A DNA stretch of 40,361 bases from an uncultured Clostridia bacterium (GCA_934121925.1 CAKOVK010000011.1:1-40361); one strand, 5' to 3'. Positions 17,504 to 26,838 are shown, counted from the stretch's first letter. Program-made: numbers and translations. The notes: a model not told the origin generated them from the sequence alone.

Positions 17504-18815
17504 ATGAAAAAAGTAGCTTTTTACACATTGCGGTTGTAAAGTTAATCAGTATGAAACAAATGCAATGGCAGAGCAATTTATAAATAACAAATATAAAATA
17601 GTAGATTTTGAAGAAGAGGCAGACATATATATAATAAATACTTGTACAGTTACAAATATGTCAGATAGAAAGTCAAGACAAATAATTAGGAGAGTAAAAC
17701 AAAAAAATCCTAATAGTATTCTTGCAGTTACTGGATGTTATGCACAAGTTGCTGCAGAAGAATTAGAAAAAATAAAAGATATAGACTTAATAGTTGGAAA
17801 TACAGAAAAGAAAGATATCTTAAACATAATTGAAAATTATATGAAAGAAAAATCAGCAGGAACAAATAATAAAATTAATTTAACAGATATAAATAAACAA
17901 AAAGAATTTGCAGATTTTGGAACTACTACATATACAGAAAAAGTAAGAGCTGTTATTAAAGTACAAGATGGATGTAATAACTTCTGTTCATATTGTATAA
18001 TTCCATATGCAAAAGGTAGAGTAAGAAGCAGAAAGTTAGAAAATATTATAGAAGAAATAAATGAAATTGCAAAAAATGGAATACAAGAAGTTGTAATAAC
18101 TGGAATACATGTTGCTTCATATGGAATAGATTTTGAAGATAAAAACATAAGATTAATAGATTTGCTAGAAGAAATAAACAAAATAGAAGGAATAAAAAGA
18201 ATAAGGCTAGGTTCTTTAGAGCCAAATTTAATAACTGATGAATTTGTAGAAAGGCTGAAAAAAGTAAATAAAATATGCCATCATTTTCACCTATCTCTAC
18301 AAAGTGGCTGCACAGCAACATTAAAAAGAATGAATAGAAAGTATACAGCAGAAGATTTTGAAAAAGTGGTAAAAAGACTAAGAAATGCATTTGAAGATGT
18401 TGCACTTACAACAGATATTATTGTGGGATTCCCTGGAGAAACAGAAGAAGAATTTAAAATTACATATGAATATTTGAAAAAAATAAACTTTTACAAGATG
18501 CATGTTTTTAAATATTCACAAAGGAAAGGAACAAGAGCTGCTGTAATGCCAAATCAAATAGACGGAAATATAAAAGAAGAACGAAGTCATAAGCTAATAG
18601 AATTATCAGAAAAAAATGAAAAAGAGTTTTTGAAAAAGTATATAAATAAAGATGTCGAAGTCCTATTCGAACAAGAAGACAACGGATTTTTTAAAGGACA
18701 TACAAACAATTATTTAGTTGTAAAATGTAAAGGGAAAAATTTAGAAAATAGATTAGCTAATGTGAAAATTATAGAAGAAGAAAATTTAGAACTAAAAGGA
18801 CAAATGAAAATGTAA
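17504..18815 (+). CDS. mtaB: MtaB tRNA methylthiotransferase, interrupted by a +1 shift at CGG (codon 10)
   Basis: MtaB is a radical-SAM methylthiotransferase that converts t6A37 of certain tRNAs to ms2t6A37 and uses two [4Fe-4S] clusters. ATG 17504 follows GGAGA and gives MKKVAFYTL, then CGG (17531-17533); unshifted translation stops at TAA 17537-17539 after 11 residues. Skipping the C yields GCKVNQYETN, the invariant opening with the first cluster cysteine, and the frame runs to 18815, 436 residues in all. The other cluster-1 cysteines lie in NTCTVT and GCYAQ; the radical-SAM motif is CNNFCSYC. The remaining radical-SAM blocks (LSLQSGC, DIIVGFPGET) and the TRAM-like C-terminus are intact. 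The conserved downstream frame argues against a pseudogene. Confidence 0.9.
17531..17533 (+). other. In-frame CGG at the mtaB +1 frameshift site
   Basis: The zero-frame codons are TTG CGG TTG TAA; the required reading is TTG (C) GGT TGT AAA, giving Leu-Gly-Cys-Lys. A stop codon follows only one codon after the CGG, so full-length MtaB cannot be made without the shift. Confidence 0.85.
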
Positions 18816-18859
18816 TAAAACTGAAACAAAAACGTAACAATAACTTAACACAAAAACTA

Positions 18860-18888
18860 TTGCTAAATATGCGGTTTTGTAGTATAAA
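18860..18888 (+). promoter_or_regulatory. Promoter for the 112-residue protein gene
   Basis: TTGCTA (18860-18865) and TATAAA (18883-18888) are separated by 17 bp; a GGGGAGGA ribosome binding site follows further down. Confidence 0.5.
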
Positions 18889-18964
18889 TTTAAAAGAAGG
18901 AAATATTATAAAATAAGAGATTCAATTTACAAAAGAAGAATCAAAAATAGGGGAGGAATACAAA

Positions 18965-19303
18965 ATGGAAGATAATAAAGTATCAGAATCAATTGGAAAT
19001 GAAGGACTAAAAAACATAACAAATGTAATAAAAAATGTAACTAGCAATTCAGTAGAAGGTGGGGAAGAACTTCCAGGAACAGCATTTAAAGTAGCATCAA
19101 CAAACTTACCAGAAAAAACAGGATTCTGGACAAAAGTAAAAAATGCATTATTCTATGAAATTAAGGTAGAATTAACACCATATCAACAAAAAATAGAGAA
19201 TGAAATAAATGAATTCTTACACCAAGAAATAACATGGAAATCATTAAAAGAAGCAGCACTTTCAGAAGTTCCAATTACTTTTAGAGGAAAAAGAATTTTC
19301 TAA
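18965..19303 (+). CDS. Conserved-looking hypothetical protein (112 residues)
   Basis: This soluble protein starts after a strong GGGGAGGA ribosome binding site and ends just before a terminator, so it is a single-gene transcript. The N-terminal half is Asn/Ser-rich and probably flexible; the C-terminal half (FWTKVKNALFYEIKVELTPY, then QQKIENEINEFLHQEI) is amphipathic and helical. There are no membrane segments or cysteines. I do not recognise the family. The strong expression signals suggest an abundant small protein. Confidence 0.7.
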   Translation: MEDNKVSESIGNEGLKNITNVIKNVTSNSVEGGEELPGTAFKVASTNLPEKTGFWTKVKNALFYEIKVELTPYQQKIENEINEFLHQEITWKSLKEAALSEVPITFRGKRIF

Positions 19304-19327
19304 ATAAATATTTACAAAAATTAGATA

Positions 19328-19354
19328 AAGAACACTTGAAAAGTGTTCTTTTTT
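19328..19354 (+). terminator. Terminator after the 112-residue protein gene
   Basis: AAGAACACTT and AAGTGTTCTT arms enclose a short loop and are followed by T residues. Confidence 0.85.
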
Positions 19355-19429
19355 GTTATAGAATAAAGCCATATTGAGAACAATATTTAAAAGATGTTAA
19401 TATAATAACATCAGAAAGAAGGTATTTTT

Positions 19430-20443
19430 ATGGCAGTTAAAGTAGCTATTAATGGTTTTGGACGTATAGGACGTCTTGCATTTAGACAAATGTTTGGAGC
19501 AGAAGGATACGAAATCGTTGCAATAAACGATTTAACAAGCCCAGCAATGCTTGCACATTTATTAAAGTATGATTCAGCACAAAAAAGATACGAAAAAGCA
19601 GATACAGTAGTAGCAGGAGAAGACTCAATAACAGTAGATGGAAAAACAATAAAAATATATGCAGAAAAAGATGCAATAAATCTTCCATGGGGAGAATTAG
19701 GAGTAGATGTTGTATTAGAGTGTACAGGATTCTATACAACTAAAGAAAAAGCAGAAGCTCATATAAAAGCAGGAGCTAAAAAAGTAGTTATATCTGCACC
19801 AGCAGGTAAAGACTTACCAACAGTAGTATTTGGAGTAAATGAAAATATATTAAAAGCAGAAGATACAGTTATATCAGCAGCATCATGTACAACAAACTGC
19901 TTAGCACCAATGGCAAAAGCATTAAATGACTTTGCACCTATTCAATCAGGAATAATGACAACAGTTCATGCATACACAGGAGACCAAATGCTATTAGATG
20001 GACCACACAGAAAAGGTGATTTAAGAAGAGCAAGAGCAGGAGCTGTAAACATAGTACCTAACTCAACAGGCGCTGCAAAAGCAATAGGATTAGTTATTCC
20101 AGAATTAAATGGAAAATTAATAGGATCTGCACAAAGAGTTCCAGTTCCAACAGGTTCTACAACAATACTTATAGCAGTTGTTAAAGGAGAAGACATTACA
20201 GTAGAAAAAATAAATGAAGCAATGAAAAATGCTTCAAGTGCATCATTTGGATATACAGAAGAACCATTAGTATCTTCTGATATAATAGGAATTACTTATG
20301 GATCTTTATTTGATGCGACACAAACAATGGTAACAGAAGTAGAAAAAGGACTATATCAAGTTCAAGTAGTAGCTTGGTACGATAATGAAAATTCTTACAC
20401 AAGCCAAATGGTAAGAACAATAAAATACTTTGCAGAATTATAA
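19430..20443 (+). CDS. gapA: Glyceraldehyde-3-phosphate dehydrogenase
   Basis: This enzyme oxidises glyceraldehyde-3-phosphate to 1,3-bisphosphoglycerate with NAD in the cytosol. The 337-residue protein has the NAD-binding NGFGRIGR motif (residues 8-15), Asp34 at the end of the second strand (typical of NAD preference), the catalytic SCTTNC motif with Cys153, and the HAYTGDQ and NIVPNSTGAAKAIG blocks. AGAAAGAAGG precedes the start. It opens a cluster of lower-glycolysis genes (pgk, tpiA, gpmI, eno) on the same strand. A dispersed repeat separates it from pgk. Confidence 0.98.
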   Translation: MAVKVAINGFGRIGRLAFRQMFGAEGYEIVAINDLTSPAMLAHLLKYDSAQKRYEKADTVVAGEDSITVDGKTIKIYAEKDAINLPWGELGVDVVLECTGFYTTKEKAEAHIKAGAKKVVISAPAGKDLPTVVFGVNENILKAEDTVISAASCTTNCLAPMAKALNDFAPIQSGIMTTVHAYTGDQMLLDGPHRKGDLRRARAGAVNIVPNSTGAAKAIGLVIPELNGKLIGSAQRVPVPTGSTTILIAVVKGEDITVEKINEAMKNASSASFGYTEEPLVSSDIIGITYGSLFDATQTMVTEVEKGLYQVQVVAWYDNENSYTSQMVRTIKYFAEL

Positions 20444-20452
20444 TATAAGAAT

Positions 20453-20547
20453 TTAGAAGTGTGAAGTGAGAAGTGAGAGGAGTGTGAAGAGAGAAACCAA
20501 TAAAGGCTAACTCAAATGCACACCTAATACTTCTAACCTCACACTTT
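20453..20547. repeat. GAAGTGAGAAGTG repeat family 2, copy 1
   Basis: A purine-rich arm with tandem GAAGTGAGAAGTGAGAGG-like steps is followed by a pyrimidine-rich arm ending ACTTCTAACCTCACACTTTA, forming an imperfect inverted repeat. A second, better-paired copy lies at 31879-31978. It fills the gap between gapA and pgk. Confidence 0.6.
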
Positions 20548-20620
20548 AATATATATAAGAGAATAGCTTGTGCCTTTTGCAGGCAAGATAGCAAAAACAT
20601 AGAAAGGAATGAATTTAATC

Positions 20621-21808
20621 ATGAACAAAAAAACAGTTAAAGACATAGATGTAAATAACAAAAAAGTATTAGTAAGATGCGATTTTAATGTTCCAATAGA
20701 TAGTGAAACAGGAAAAATTACAGATAACAGAAGAATTAGAGCCGCACTTCCTACAATACAATATTTATTAGACCATAATGCAAAAGTTATACTTTGCTCA
20801 CATCTAGGAAGACCAAAAGGAGAATTTAATTTAAAATATTCTTTAAAACCAGTAGCAGAAGAACTTTCTAAATTATTAAACAAGGATGTAAAACTTGCAA
20901 AAGATGTTATAGGGGAAAGTGCAAAAGAACTTACCTCTAATATGAAAGAAGGAGATATTGTATTACTAGAAAATGTAAGATTTCATAAAGAAGAAGAACA
21001 AAATGATCCAGAATATTCGAAAGCTTTAGCAAGTATGGCTGAAATATATGTAAATGATGCATTTGGAACAGCACACAGAGCACACAGCTCAACAACAGGA
21101 GTTGCAGATTATTTGCCAGCAGTATCAGGATTTTTAATTGAAAAAGAACTAGAATTTTTAGGTGGAGCATTAGAAAATCCAGCACATCCATTTGTGGCAA
21201 TACTTGGAGGAGCAAAGGTTTCTGACAAAATCGGAGTAATAGAAAATTTATTAGATAAAGTAGATACATTAATAATTGGTGGAGGAATGGCATACACATT
21301 TTATAAAGCACAAGGACATCATATAGGAACATCAATTTGTGAAGAAGACAAATTAGATTTAGCAAAAAATATTTTGGAAAAAGCACAAGAAAAAGGAGTG
21401 CAATTATTACTTCCTGTAGATAACCATGTATCTTCTGAATATTCAAACAATGGAGAAGAAAAAATGGTTGATTCAACAGAAATTCCAGATGGATTTATGG
21501 GCTTAGACATAGGACCAAAAACAATAGAAAAATTTGAAGAAGCAGTAAAAGATGCCAAAACAGTAGTGTGGAATGGACCACTTGGAGTTTGCGAGTTCGA
21601 CAAATTTGCAACAGGAACAAAAGCTGTTGCAACAATGCTTTCTAAAATAGAGGCAACAACAATAATAGGTGGAGGAGATTCTGCAGCAGCAATAGAAAAA
21701 TTAGGATTAGCAGATAAAATGACACATATTTCAACAGGAGGAGGAGCATCACTAGAATTCCTAGAAGGAAAGACTTTACCAGGTATTGCATGTTTACAAG
21801 ATAAATAG
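20621..21808 (+). CDS. pgk: Phosphoglycerate kinase
   Basis: This cytosolic enzyme transfers the acyl phosphate of 1,3-bisphosphoglycerate to ADP. From ATG 20621 the product is 395 residues, the usual bacterial length; the earlier ATG at 20609 lies only two bases from the AAAGGA site. The N-terminal substrate block (VLVRCDFNVPI), the HLGRPKGE basic patch, the hinge segment (AILGGAKVSDKIGV) and the C-terminal GGGDSAAAIEKLG nucleotide block are all clear. It follows gapA as in many Firmicutes. No frame disturbance is seen. Confidence 0.98.
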   Translation: MNKKTVKDIDVNNKKVLVRCDFNVPIDSETGKITDNRRIRAALPTIQYLLDHNAKVILCSHLGRPKGEFNLKYSLKPVAEELSKLLNKDVKLAKDVIGESAKELTSNMKEGDIVLLENVRFHKEEEQNDPEYSKALASMAEIYVNDAFGTAHRAHSSTTGVADYLPAVSGFLIEKELEFLGGALENPAHPFVAILGGAKVSDKIGVIENLLDKVDTLIIGGGMAYTFYKAQGHHIGTSICEEDKLDLAKNILEKAQEKGVQLLLPVDNHVSSEYSNNGEEKMVDSTEIPDGFMGLDIGPKTIEKFEEAVKDAKTVVWNGPLGVCEFDKFATGTKAVATMLSKIEATTIIGGGDSAAAIEKLGLADKMTHISTGGGASLEFLEGKTLPGIACLQDK

Positions 21809-21860
21809 AGAGAAAAACAAATGAAAATGCGCAATCTACTAATTTTGATTTTATATGTAG

Positions 21861-21922
21861 GGGCGTATTGCATACGCCCAAAATAAAAATTAATGTTGTA
21901 AGGGCGGGCCCTATGTCCGCCC
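21861..21922. repeat. GC-rich palindromes (GGGCG family), copies 2 and 3
   Basis: GGGCGTAT/ATACGCCC (21861-21879) and GGGCGG/CCGCCC (21902-21922) are two GC-rich inverted repeats in tandem between pgk and the next gene. They are far richer in G and C than the surroundings and share the GGGCG/CGCCC form with the palindrome at 10152-10176, like a REP-type element. Confidence 0.6.
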
Positions 21923-21937
21923 GATAAGGGGAAAGAT

Positions 21938-22513
21938 ATGGAAAAAAAAGAAATAAAAATTAGTCTAGAAACATTGATATGTATTTTTATAATAGTAGTA
22001 TTATTAGCTGTAATTGGCATAATGTATTTAAAAATGAAAAATATGGATAGCAAAGATACAGTAATTAAACAAGAAGAAATAAAAGAACAAGAAAAAGAAG
22101 AAAAAACAAATATTGATAAAAAGGAAGAAAATGAAACTAATGAAACAAATTTAATGCCTATATTTGAAATATCAAAAGCATATGTAAAAGATGGATATTT
22201 TTATTACTCAATTAATGGAGAAGATGCCAAAAGATATGAAGAACTTAGTAATGTTACAAAAGTTAGAGTTTTTAATATAGGAACAGGAATAAATAAAGTA
22301 CCGTTTTTAATTACAGAGGATGGAAAGGCATACGAAGTAAAAAAAGATTTAAGTGGAAATATAAAAGCAGTAATATATAAACCATTAAAAAATTACAAGG
22401 TTGAAGATATTTTAGATAAAACAGGAGAAACAAAATCAATATTCAAAGTATTATTAAAAGATAAGACAATAAAAGAAGTAGAAGTTTCTGAAATAGAAAC
22501 AACTGATATTTAA
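21938..22513 (+). CDS. Hypothetical single-pass membrane protein
   Basis: The product is 191 residues: a short basic N-terminus, one membrane segment (about 11-31), a Lys/Glu/Asn-rich low-complexity linker (about 45-72), and a C-terminal beta-rich domain of some 110 residues with no recognised family. An AAGGGGAAAG stretch near the start serves as ribosome binding site. It lies between pgk and tpiA, in line with the glycolytic genes, but nothing in its sequence suggests a metabolic role. Insertion of an unrelated gene into the cluster is the simplest view, since GC-rich palindromes lie at its left side. Confidence 0.7.
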   Translation: MEKKEIKISLETLICIFIIVVLLAVIGIMYLKMKNMDSKDTVIKQEEIKEQEKEEKTNIDKKEENETNETNLMPIFEISKAYVKDGYFYYSINGEDAKRYEELSNVTKVRVFNIGTGINKVPFLITEDGKAYEVKKDLSGNIKAVIYKPLKNYKVEDILDKTGETKSIFKVLLKDKTIKEVEVSEIETTDI

Positions 22514-22564
22514 ATGTTTTATACATCTTATGTATTTGGAAATTAATAAGAAAAGAGGGGTAAT

Positions 22565-23314
22565 ATGAGAAAAAAAGTAATCGCAGGAAATTGGAAGATG
22601 AACAAACTTCCAAACGAAGCAATAGATTTTATTGCAGAACTTGAACCATTAGTAAAGGATACAGAAAATGAAGTGGTTATATGTGTACCATATACAGATT
22701 TATTTTATTGCTTAATGCATGCACAAGGAACTAATATAAAAATAGGTGCACAAAATATGAATGCAGAAGAAAAAGGAGCATATACAGGAGAAGTTTCTGG
22801 AGAAATGCTAAAAGCAATCGGTGTAGAATATGTTATAATAGGACATTCAGAGAGAAGAGCATATTATAACGAAACAGATGAAAGTGTTAATAAAAAGCTA
22901 AAAAAAGCATTAAGTTTAGGGCTAAAACCAATAGTTTGTGTAGGAGAAAGCCTAGAAGAAAGAGAAGCTGGAAATGCAAGAGATATAGTTACAACTCAAA
23001 CAAGACTTGCGTTAGAGGGGTTATCTAATGAAGAAGTAGAAAAAACTATAATTGCATATGAACCAATTTGGGCAATTGGAACAGGAAAAACAGCAACAAA
23101 AGAAGATGCAAACGAAACAATTAAGTGGATTAGAGAAGAAATTGAAAAAATATATGGAAATTCTGTAGCAGATAGTGTTATAATACAATATGGTGGAAGT
23201 GTGAAATCTTCAAATGCAAAAGAACTATTTGAAATGTCTGATATAGATGGAGGACTAGTAGGCGGAGCAAGCTTAAAGGCAGATGAATTTGCAAAAATAG
23301 TAAATTATAAATAA
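22565..23314 (+). CDS. tpiA: Triosephosphate isomerase
   Basis: This enzyme interconverts dihydroxyacetone phosphate and glyceraldehyde-3-phosphate. At 249 residues it has the family length. The catalytic residues sit in standard motifs: GNWKMNK (Asn9, Lys11), the histidine of IGHSERR, and the glutamate of AYEPIWAIGTGKTAT, which also includes the mobile loop. The phosphate-binding QYGGSVKSSNA and VGGASL blocks follow. A GAGGGG ribosome binding site precedes the start. It is followed by gpmI after 51 bp. Confidence 0.98.
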   Translation: MRKKVIAGNWKMNKLPNEAIDFIAELEPLVKDTENEVVICVPYTDLFYCLMHAQGTNIKIGAQNMNAEEKGAYTGEVSGEMLKAIGVEYVIIGHSERRAYYNETDESVNKKLKKALSLGLKPIVCVGESLEEREAGNARDIVTTQTRLALEGLSNEEVEKTIIAYEPIWAIGTGKTATKEDANETIKWIREEIEKIYGNSVADSVIIQYGGSVKSSNAKELFEMSDIDGGLVGGASLKADEFAKIVNYK

Positions 23315-23365
23315 GAGGATTAATTACATCACCGTACATTAGATTAAAGGAAGATGAGGAAAATT

Positions 23366-24892
23366 ATGGATAAAAAATTAACAATGCTTATGATATTAGA
23401 CGGATTTGGAATAAACGAAAATGAAAAAGGAAATGCAGTAAAACTTGCAAATACTCCTTTTATAGATAAACTAATGAGACAAAATCCTACAACAATAATA
23501 AGAACTAGTGGATTAGATGTAGGATTACCAGAAGGACAAATGGGAAATTCAGAAGTAGGACATACAAATATAGGAGCAGGTAGAATTGTTTACCAAGAGT
23601 TAACAAGAATTACAAAATCAATAGAAGATGGAGATTTCTTTAGTAATCCAGAACTAGTTGCTGCAATAGAAAATTGTAAGAAAAATAATTCTAAATTGCA
23701 TATACTAGGACTATTATCAGATGGTGGTGTACATAGCCACATAAGGCACTTATATGGATTATTAGAACTTGCAAAAAGAAAAGACTTTGAAGATGTATAT
23801 GTTCATTGCTTTTTAGATGGAAGAGATACTCCACCTGCATCTGGAGAAGGATATATAACAGAATTAGAAAAGAAGATGAAAGAAAAAGGTGTAGGAAAAA
23901 TTGCAACAATATCAGGAAGATATTATGCTATGGACAGAGATAATCGTTGGGACAGAGTAGAAAAAGCATATAAAGCATTGGTAAAAGGAGAAGGCATAAA
24001 AGCAAACTCTGCAATAGCTGGAATAGAAGAATCTTACCAAAAAGAAGTCTTTGATGAATTTGTAGAACCAACAGTAATATGTAGTGATGGAAATCCTATA
24101 GCAACGATTTCAGAAAATGATTCTGTAATATTCTTTAACTACAGAAAAGATAGAGCGAGAGAAATAACAAGAAGTTTAGTAGATAAAGAGTTTGATAAAT
24201 TTGAAAGAGAATATTTCCCATTATATTATGTATGCTTTACAACATATGATGCTACAATAGAAAATGTTCATATTGCATTTAAAGAGCAAGAATTAAAAAA
24301 TACTTATGGAGAAATGATTGCAAAAAATGGATTAAAACAATTAAGAATTGCAGAAACAGAAAAATATGCTCATGTAACTTTCTTCTTTAATGGGGGAGAA
24401 GAAAAACAATATCCAGGTGAAGATAGAATCTTAGTTCCTTCACCAAAAGTTGCAACATACGACTTACAGCCAGAAATGAGTGCAATAGAAGTTACAGACA
24501 AAGTTGTAGAAGCAATAGAGTCTGAAAAATATGATACAATAATTTTAAATTATGCAAATCCAGATATGGTAGGACATACAGGCGTTTTAGAAGCAGCAAT
24601 AAAAGCCATAGAAACAATAGATAAATGTGTAGAAAGAGTAGTAACAGCAATAGAAAAAGTAAATGGAGTATTATTAATTACAGCAGATCATGGAAATTCA
24701 GAACAAATGATAGACTACACAACAGGAGAACCACACACAGCACATACAACAAACCCTGTGCCACTAATATTAGTTGGAAAAGATGCAAAACTAAAAGAAG
24801 GGCGTTTAGCAGATTTGGCTCCAACAATGTTAGATATATTAGGTATAGAAAAACCAGAAGAAATGACAGGAGAAAGTTTAATAGAAAAATAA
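23366..24892 (+). CDS. gpmI: Cofactor-independent phosphoglycerate mutase
   Basis: This manganese-dependent enzyme interconverts 3- and 2-phosphoglycerate by way of a phosphoserine. ATG 23366, preceded by GAGGA, gives 508 residues, the normal length; an ATG at 23354 overlaps the ribosome binding site region. The metal-site Asp12 is in MILDGFG, and Ser62 in NSEVGHTNIGAGR is at the canonical position of the phosphorylated serine. The second metal cluster is in LLITADHGNSEQM and the following HTAHT block. It is part of the glycolytic cluster. Confidence 0.98.
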   Translation: MDKKLTMLMILDGFGINENEKGNAVKLANTPFIDKLMRQNPTTIIRTSGLDVGLPEGQMGNSEVGHTNIGAGRIVYQELTRITKSIEDGDFFSNPELVAAIENCKKNNSKLHILGLLSDGGVHSHIRHLYGLLELAKRKDFEDVYVHCFLDGRDTPPASGEGYITELEKKMKEKGVGKIATISGRYYAMDRDNRWDRVEKAYKALVKGEGIKANSAIAGIEESYQKEVFDEFVEPTVICSDGNPIATISENDSVIFFNYRKDRAREITRSLVDKEFDKFEREYFPLYYVCFTTYDATIENVHIAFKEQELKNTYGEMIAKNGLKQLRIAETEKYAHVTFFFNGGEEKQYPGEDRILVPSPKVATYDLQPEMSAIEVTDKVVEAIESEKYDTIILNYANPDMVGHTGVLEAAIKAIETIDKCVERVVTAIEKVNGVLLITADHGNSEQMIDYTTGEPHTAHTTNPVPLILVGKDAKLKEGRLADLAPTMLDILGIEKPEEMTGESLIEK

Positions 24893-25014
24893 TAGGTATT
24901 AATTTTTTAAAAATAAATGAAGCAAATTTTATAAACCACAAATTACAGCAAAGAATGAAAAATAAATAGTGAACAATACAAATTTGCTTCGCAAATTTGG
25001 AAAGGAGAATATAC

Positions 25015-25707
25015 ATGATTTATTCAAAAGAAGTAGAAGAAATGTGTCCAGTTGCAAAAGGAGTGGACCATGGACCAGCACCAATACCAGAAGAAGGTAA
25101 ATGGGTAAAATCAAAAGAAATTAAAGATATTTCAGGATTAACACACGGAATAGGATGGTGTGCACCTCAACAAGGAGCTTGTAAATTAACATTAAATGTT
25201 AAAGATGGAATAATCCAAGAAGCTTTAGTAGAAACAGTAGGATGCTCAGGAATGACACACTCAGCAGCTATGGCAGGAGAAATATTAGTAGGAAAAACAA
25301 TATTAGAAGCATTAAATACAGACTTAGTATGTGATGCAATAAATACAGCTATGAGAGAATTATTCTTGCAAATAGTATATGGAAGAACACAATCAGCATT
25401 TTCAGAAGGAGGACTTCCAATAGGTGCAGGACTAGAAGATTTAGGAAAAGGAACAAGAAGTCAAACAGGTACAATATATTCAACATTAGCAAAAGGACCA
25501 AGATACTTAGAATTAGCTGAAGGATACATAACAGAAATAGGATTAGACAAAGATAACCAAATAATAGGATATAAATATGTAAATCTTGGTAAGATGATGG
25601 AAAACATCAAAAAAGGATTAGAACCTTTAGAAGCAATAGAAAAAGCAAGTGGTCAATATGGAAGATTTGATGAAGCTGTTAAGAAGATAGACCCAAGAAA
25701 GGAATAA
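25015..25707 (+). CDS. Iron-sulfur cluster scaffold-like protein (partner of the GGGtGRT protein)
   Basis: From ATG 25015, with AAAGGAGAA upstream, the product is 230 residues. It contains a NifU/IscU-N-like region with cysteines at 11, 49, 56 and 77 (in EMCPVAKG, GWCAPQQGAC and VGCSGMTHSAA). This family is usually annotated as an iron-sulfur cluster assembly scaffold protein and is commonly found beside a GGGtGRT protein, as here (90 bp to the next gene). The cysteine spacing differs from ordinary IscU, so the actual role is uncertain. It lies between gpmI and eno in a glycolytic cluster, which suggests high expression but says little about function. Confidence 0.75.
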   Translation: MIYSKEVEEMCPVAKGVDHGPAPIPEEGKWVKSKEIKDISGLTHGIGWCAPQQGACKLTLNVKDGIIQEALVETVGCSGMTHSAAMAGEILVGKTILEALNTDLVCDAINTAMRELFLQIVYGRTQSAFSEGGLPIGAGLEDLGKGTRSQTGTIYSTLAKGPRYLELAEGYITEIGLDKDNQIIGYKYVNLGKMMENIKKGLEPLEAIEKASGQYGRFDEAVKKIDPRKE

Positions 25708-25796
25708 TAAAAACGAATGAAAAACTTCGTTTTATAATAGAAAAGAAAGAACTTTATCTATTTTTTAAGAAAATGTAAAATAGGAGGAAATAAAAG

Positions 25797-26795
25797 ATGG
25801 CATTATTTGAAAGTTATGAAAGAAGAATTGACCAAATAAAACCAGTAATGGAAAAATACGGAATAAAAGATTTTGAAGATGCATTAGCAATATGCAAAGA
25901 AAAAGGATTTAATCCTTATGATATAGTAAAAGGAATTCAACCAATATGTTTTGAAAATGCTTGTTGGGCATATACACTAGGTGCTGCAATAGCAATAAAA
26001 AAAGGTTGTACAAAAGCATCTGATGCTGCAAAAGCAATAGGAGAAGGACTTCAAGCTTTTTGTATACCAGGATCTGTTGCAGATGATAGAAAAGTTGGAT
26101 TAGGACATGGTAACTTAGGTGCAATGTTACTATCTGATGAAACAAAATGTTTTGCATTTTTAGCAGGACATGAAAGCTTTGCAGCAGCAGAAGGAGCAAT
26201 AGGAATTGCTAAATCTGCAAACAAAGTAAGAAAAGAACCTTTAAGAGTAATTTTAAATGGTTTAGGAAAAGATGCTGCACAAGTAATATCAAGAATAAAT
26301 GGATTTACTTATGTAAAAACAGATTTTGATTTCTTTACAGGAAAAGTAAATGTTGTAGAAGAAATAGCATATTCAGACGGAGAAAGATCAAAAGTTAGAT
26401 GCTATGGAGCAAATGACGTTAGAGAAGGTGTTGCAATAATGTGGCTAGAAGATGTTGATGTCTCAATAACAGGAAACTCAACAAACCCAACAAGATTCCA
26501 ACATCCAGTTGCAGGTACATACAAAAAAGAAAGAATTGAAGCAGGTAAAAAATACTTCTCAGTAGCTAGTGGTGGTGGAACAGGTAGAACATTACACCCA
26601 GACAATATGGCTGCTGGACCAGCTTCTTATGGTATGACAGATACAATGGGAAGAATGCATTCAGATGCACAATTTGCAGGATCTTCATCAGTTCCAGCAC
26701 ACGTTGAAATGATGGGATTAATAGGCATGGGCAACAACCCGATGGTTGGAGCAACAGTTGCAGTAGCAGTTGCTTGCGAAGAAGCAATGAAATAA
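25797..26795 (+). CDS. GGGtGRT protein
   Basis: This 332-residue soluble protein carries the motif that names its family, G259-G-G-T-G-R-T265, followed by LHPDNMAAGPASYG. The family is conserved in Clostridia and some other anaerobes, and its biochemical function is unknown. It is regularly encoded next to the scaffold-like protein seen upstream. An AGGAGG ribosome binding site precedes the start and a terminator follows, so the two genes probably form a bicistronic unit. Glycine-rich and conserved Cys-containing segments could bind a nucleotide or a cluster, but this is speculation. Confidence 0.85.
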   Translation: MALFESYERRIDQIKPVMEKYGIKDFEDALAICKEKGFNPYDIVKGIQPICFENACWAYTLGAAIAIKKGCTKASDAAKAIGEGLQAFCIPGSVADDRKVGLGHGNLGAMLLSDETKCFAFLAGHESFAAAEGAIGIAKSANKVRKEPLRVILNGLGKDAAQVISRINGFTYVKTDFDFFTGKVNVVEEIAYSDGERSKVRCYGANDVREGVAIMWLEDVDVSITGNSTNPTRFQHPVAGTYKKERIEAGKKYFSVASGGGTGRTLHPDNMAAGPASYGMTDTMGRMHSDAQFAGSSSVPAHVEMMGLIGMGNNPMVGATVAVAVACEEAMK

Positions 26796-26810
26796 TAATA
26801 AAAACATTGA

Positions 26811-26838
26811 AAGAGCAGTTCAAAATAACTGCTCTTTT
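26811..26838 (+). terminator. Terminator after the GGGtGRT gene
   Basis: AAGAGCAGTT and AACTGCTCTTTT arms enclose a CAAAAT-type loop. Confidence 0.85.

Noticed and set aside
17565..18815. mtaB starting at the internal ATG at 17565
   Set aside because: It would lose the first cluster cysteine and the conserved N-terminus, both present upstream across the CGG site with a promoter and ribosome binding site.
21821..21886. 21-codon ORF between pgk and the next gene
   Set aside because: It lacks a ribosome binding site and runs through a GC-rich palindrome, so it is likely chance.
21319..22053. Long minus-strand frame across the end of pgk
   Set aside because: It overlaps a clear pgk gene and has no recognisable domain or translation start signals.
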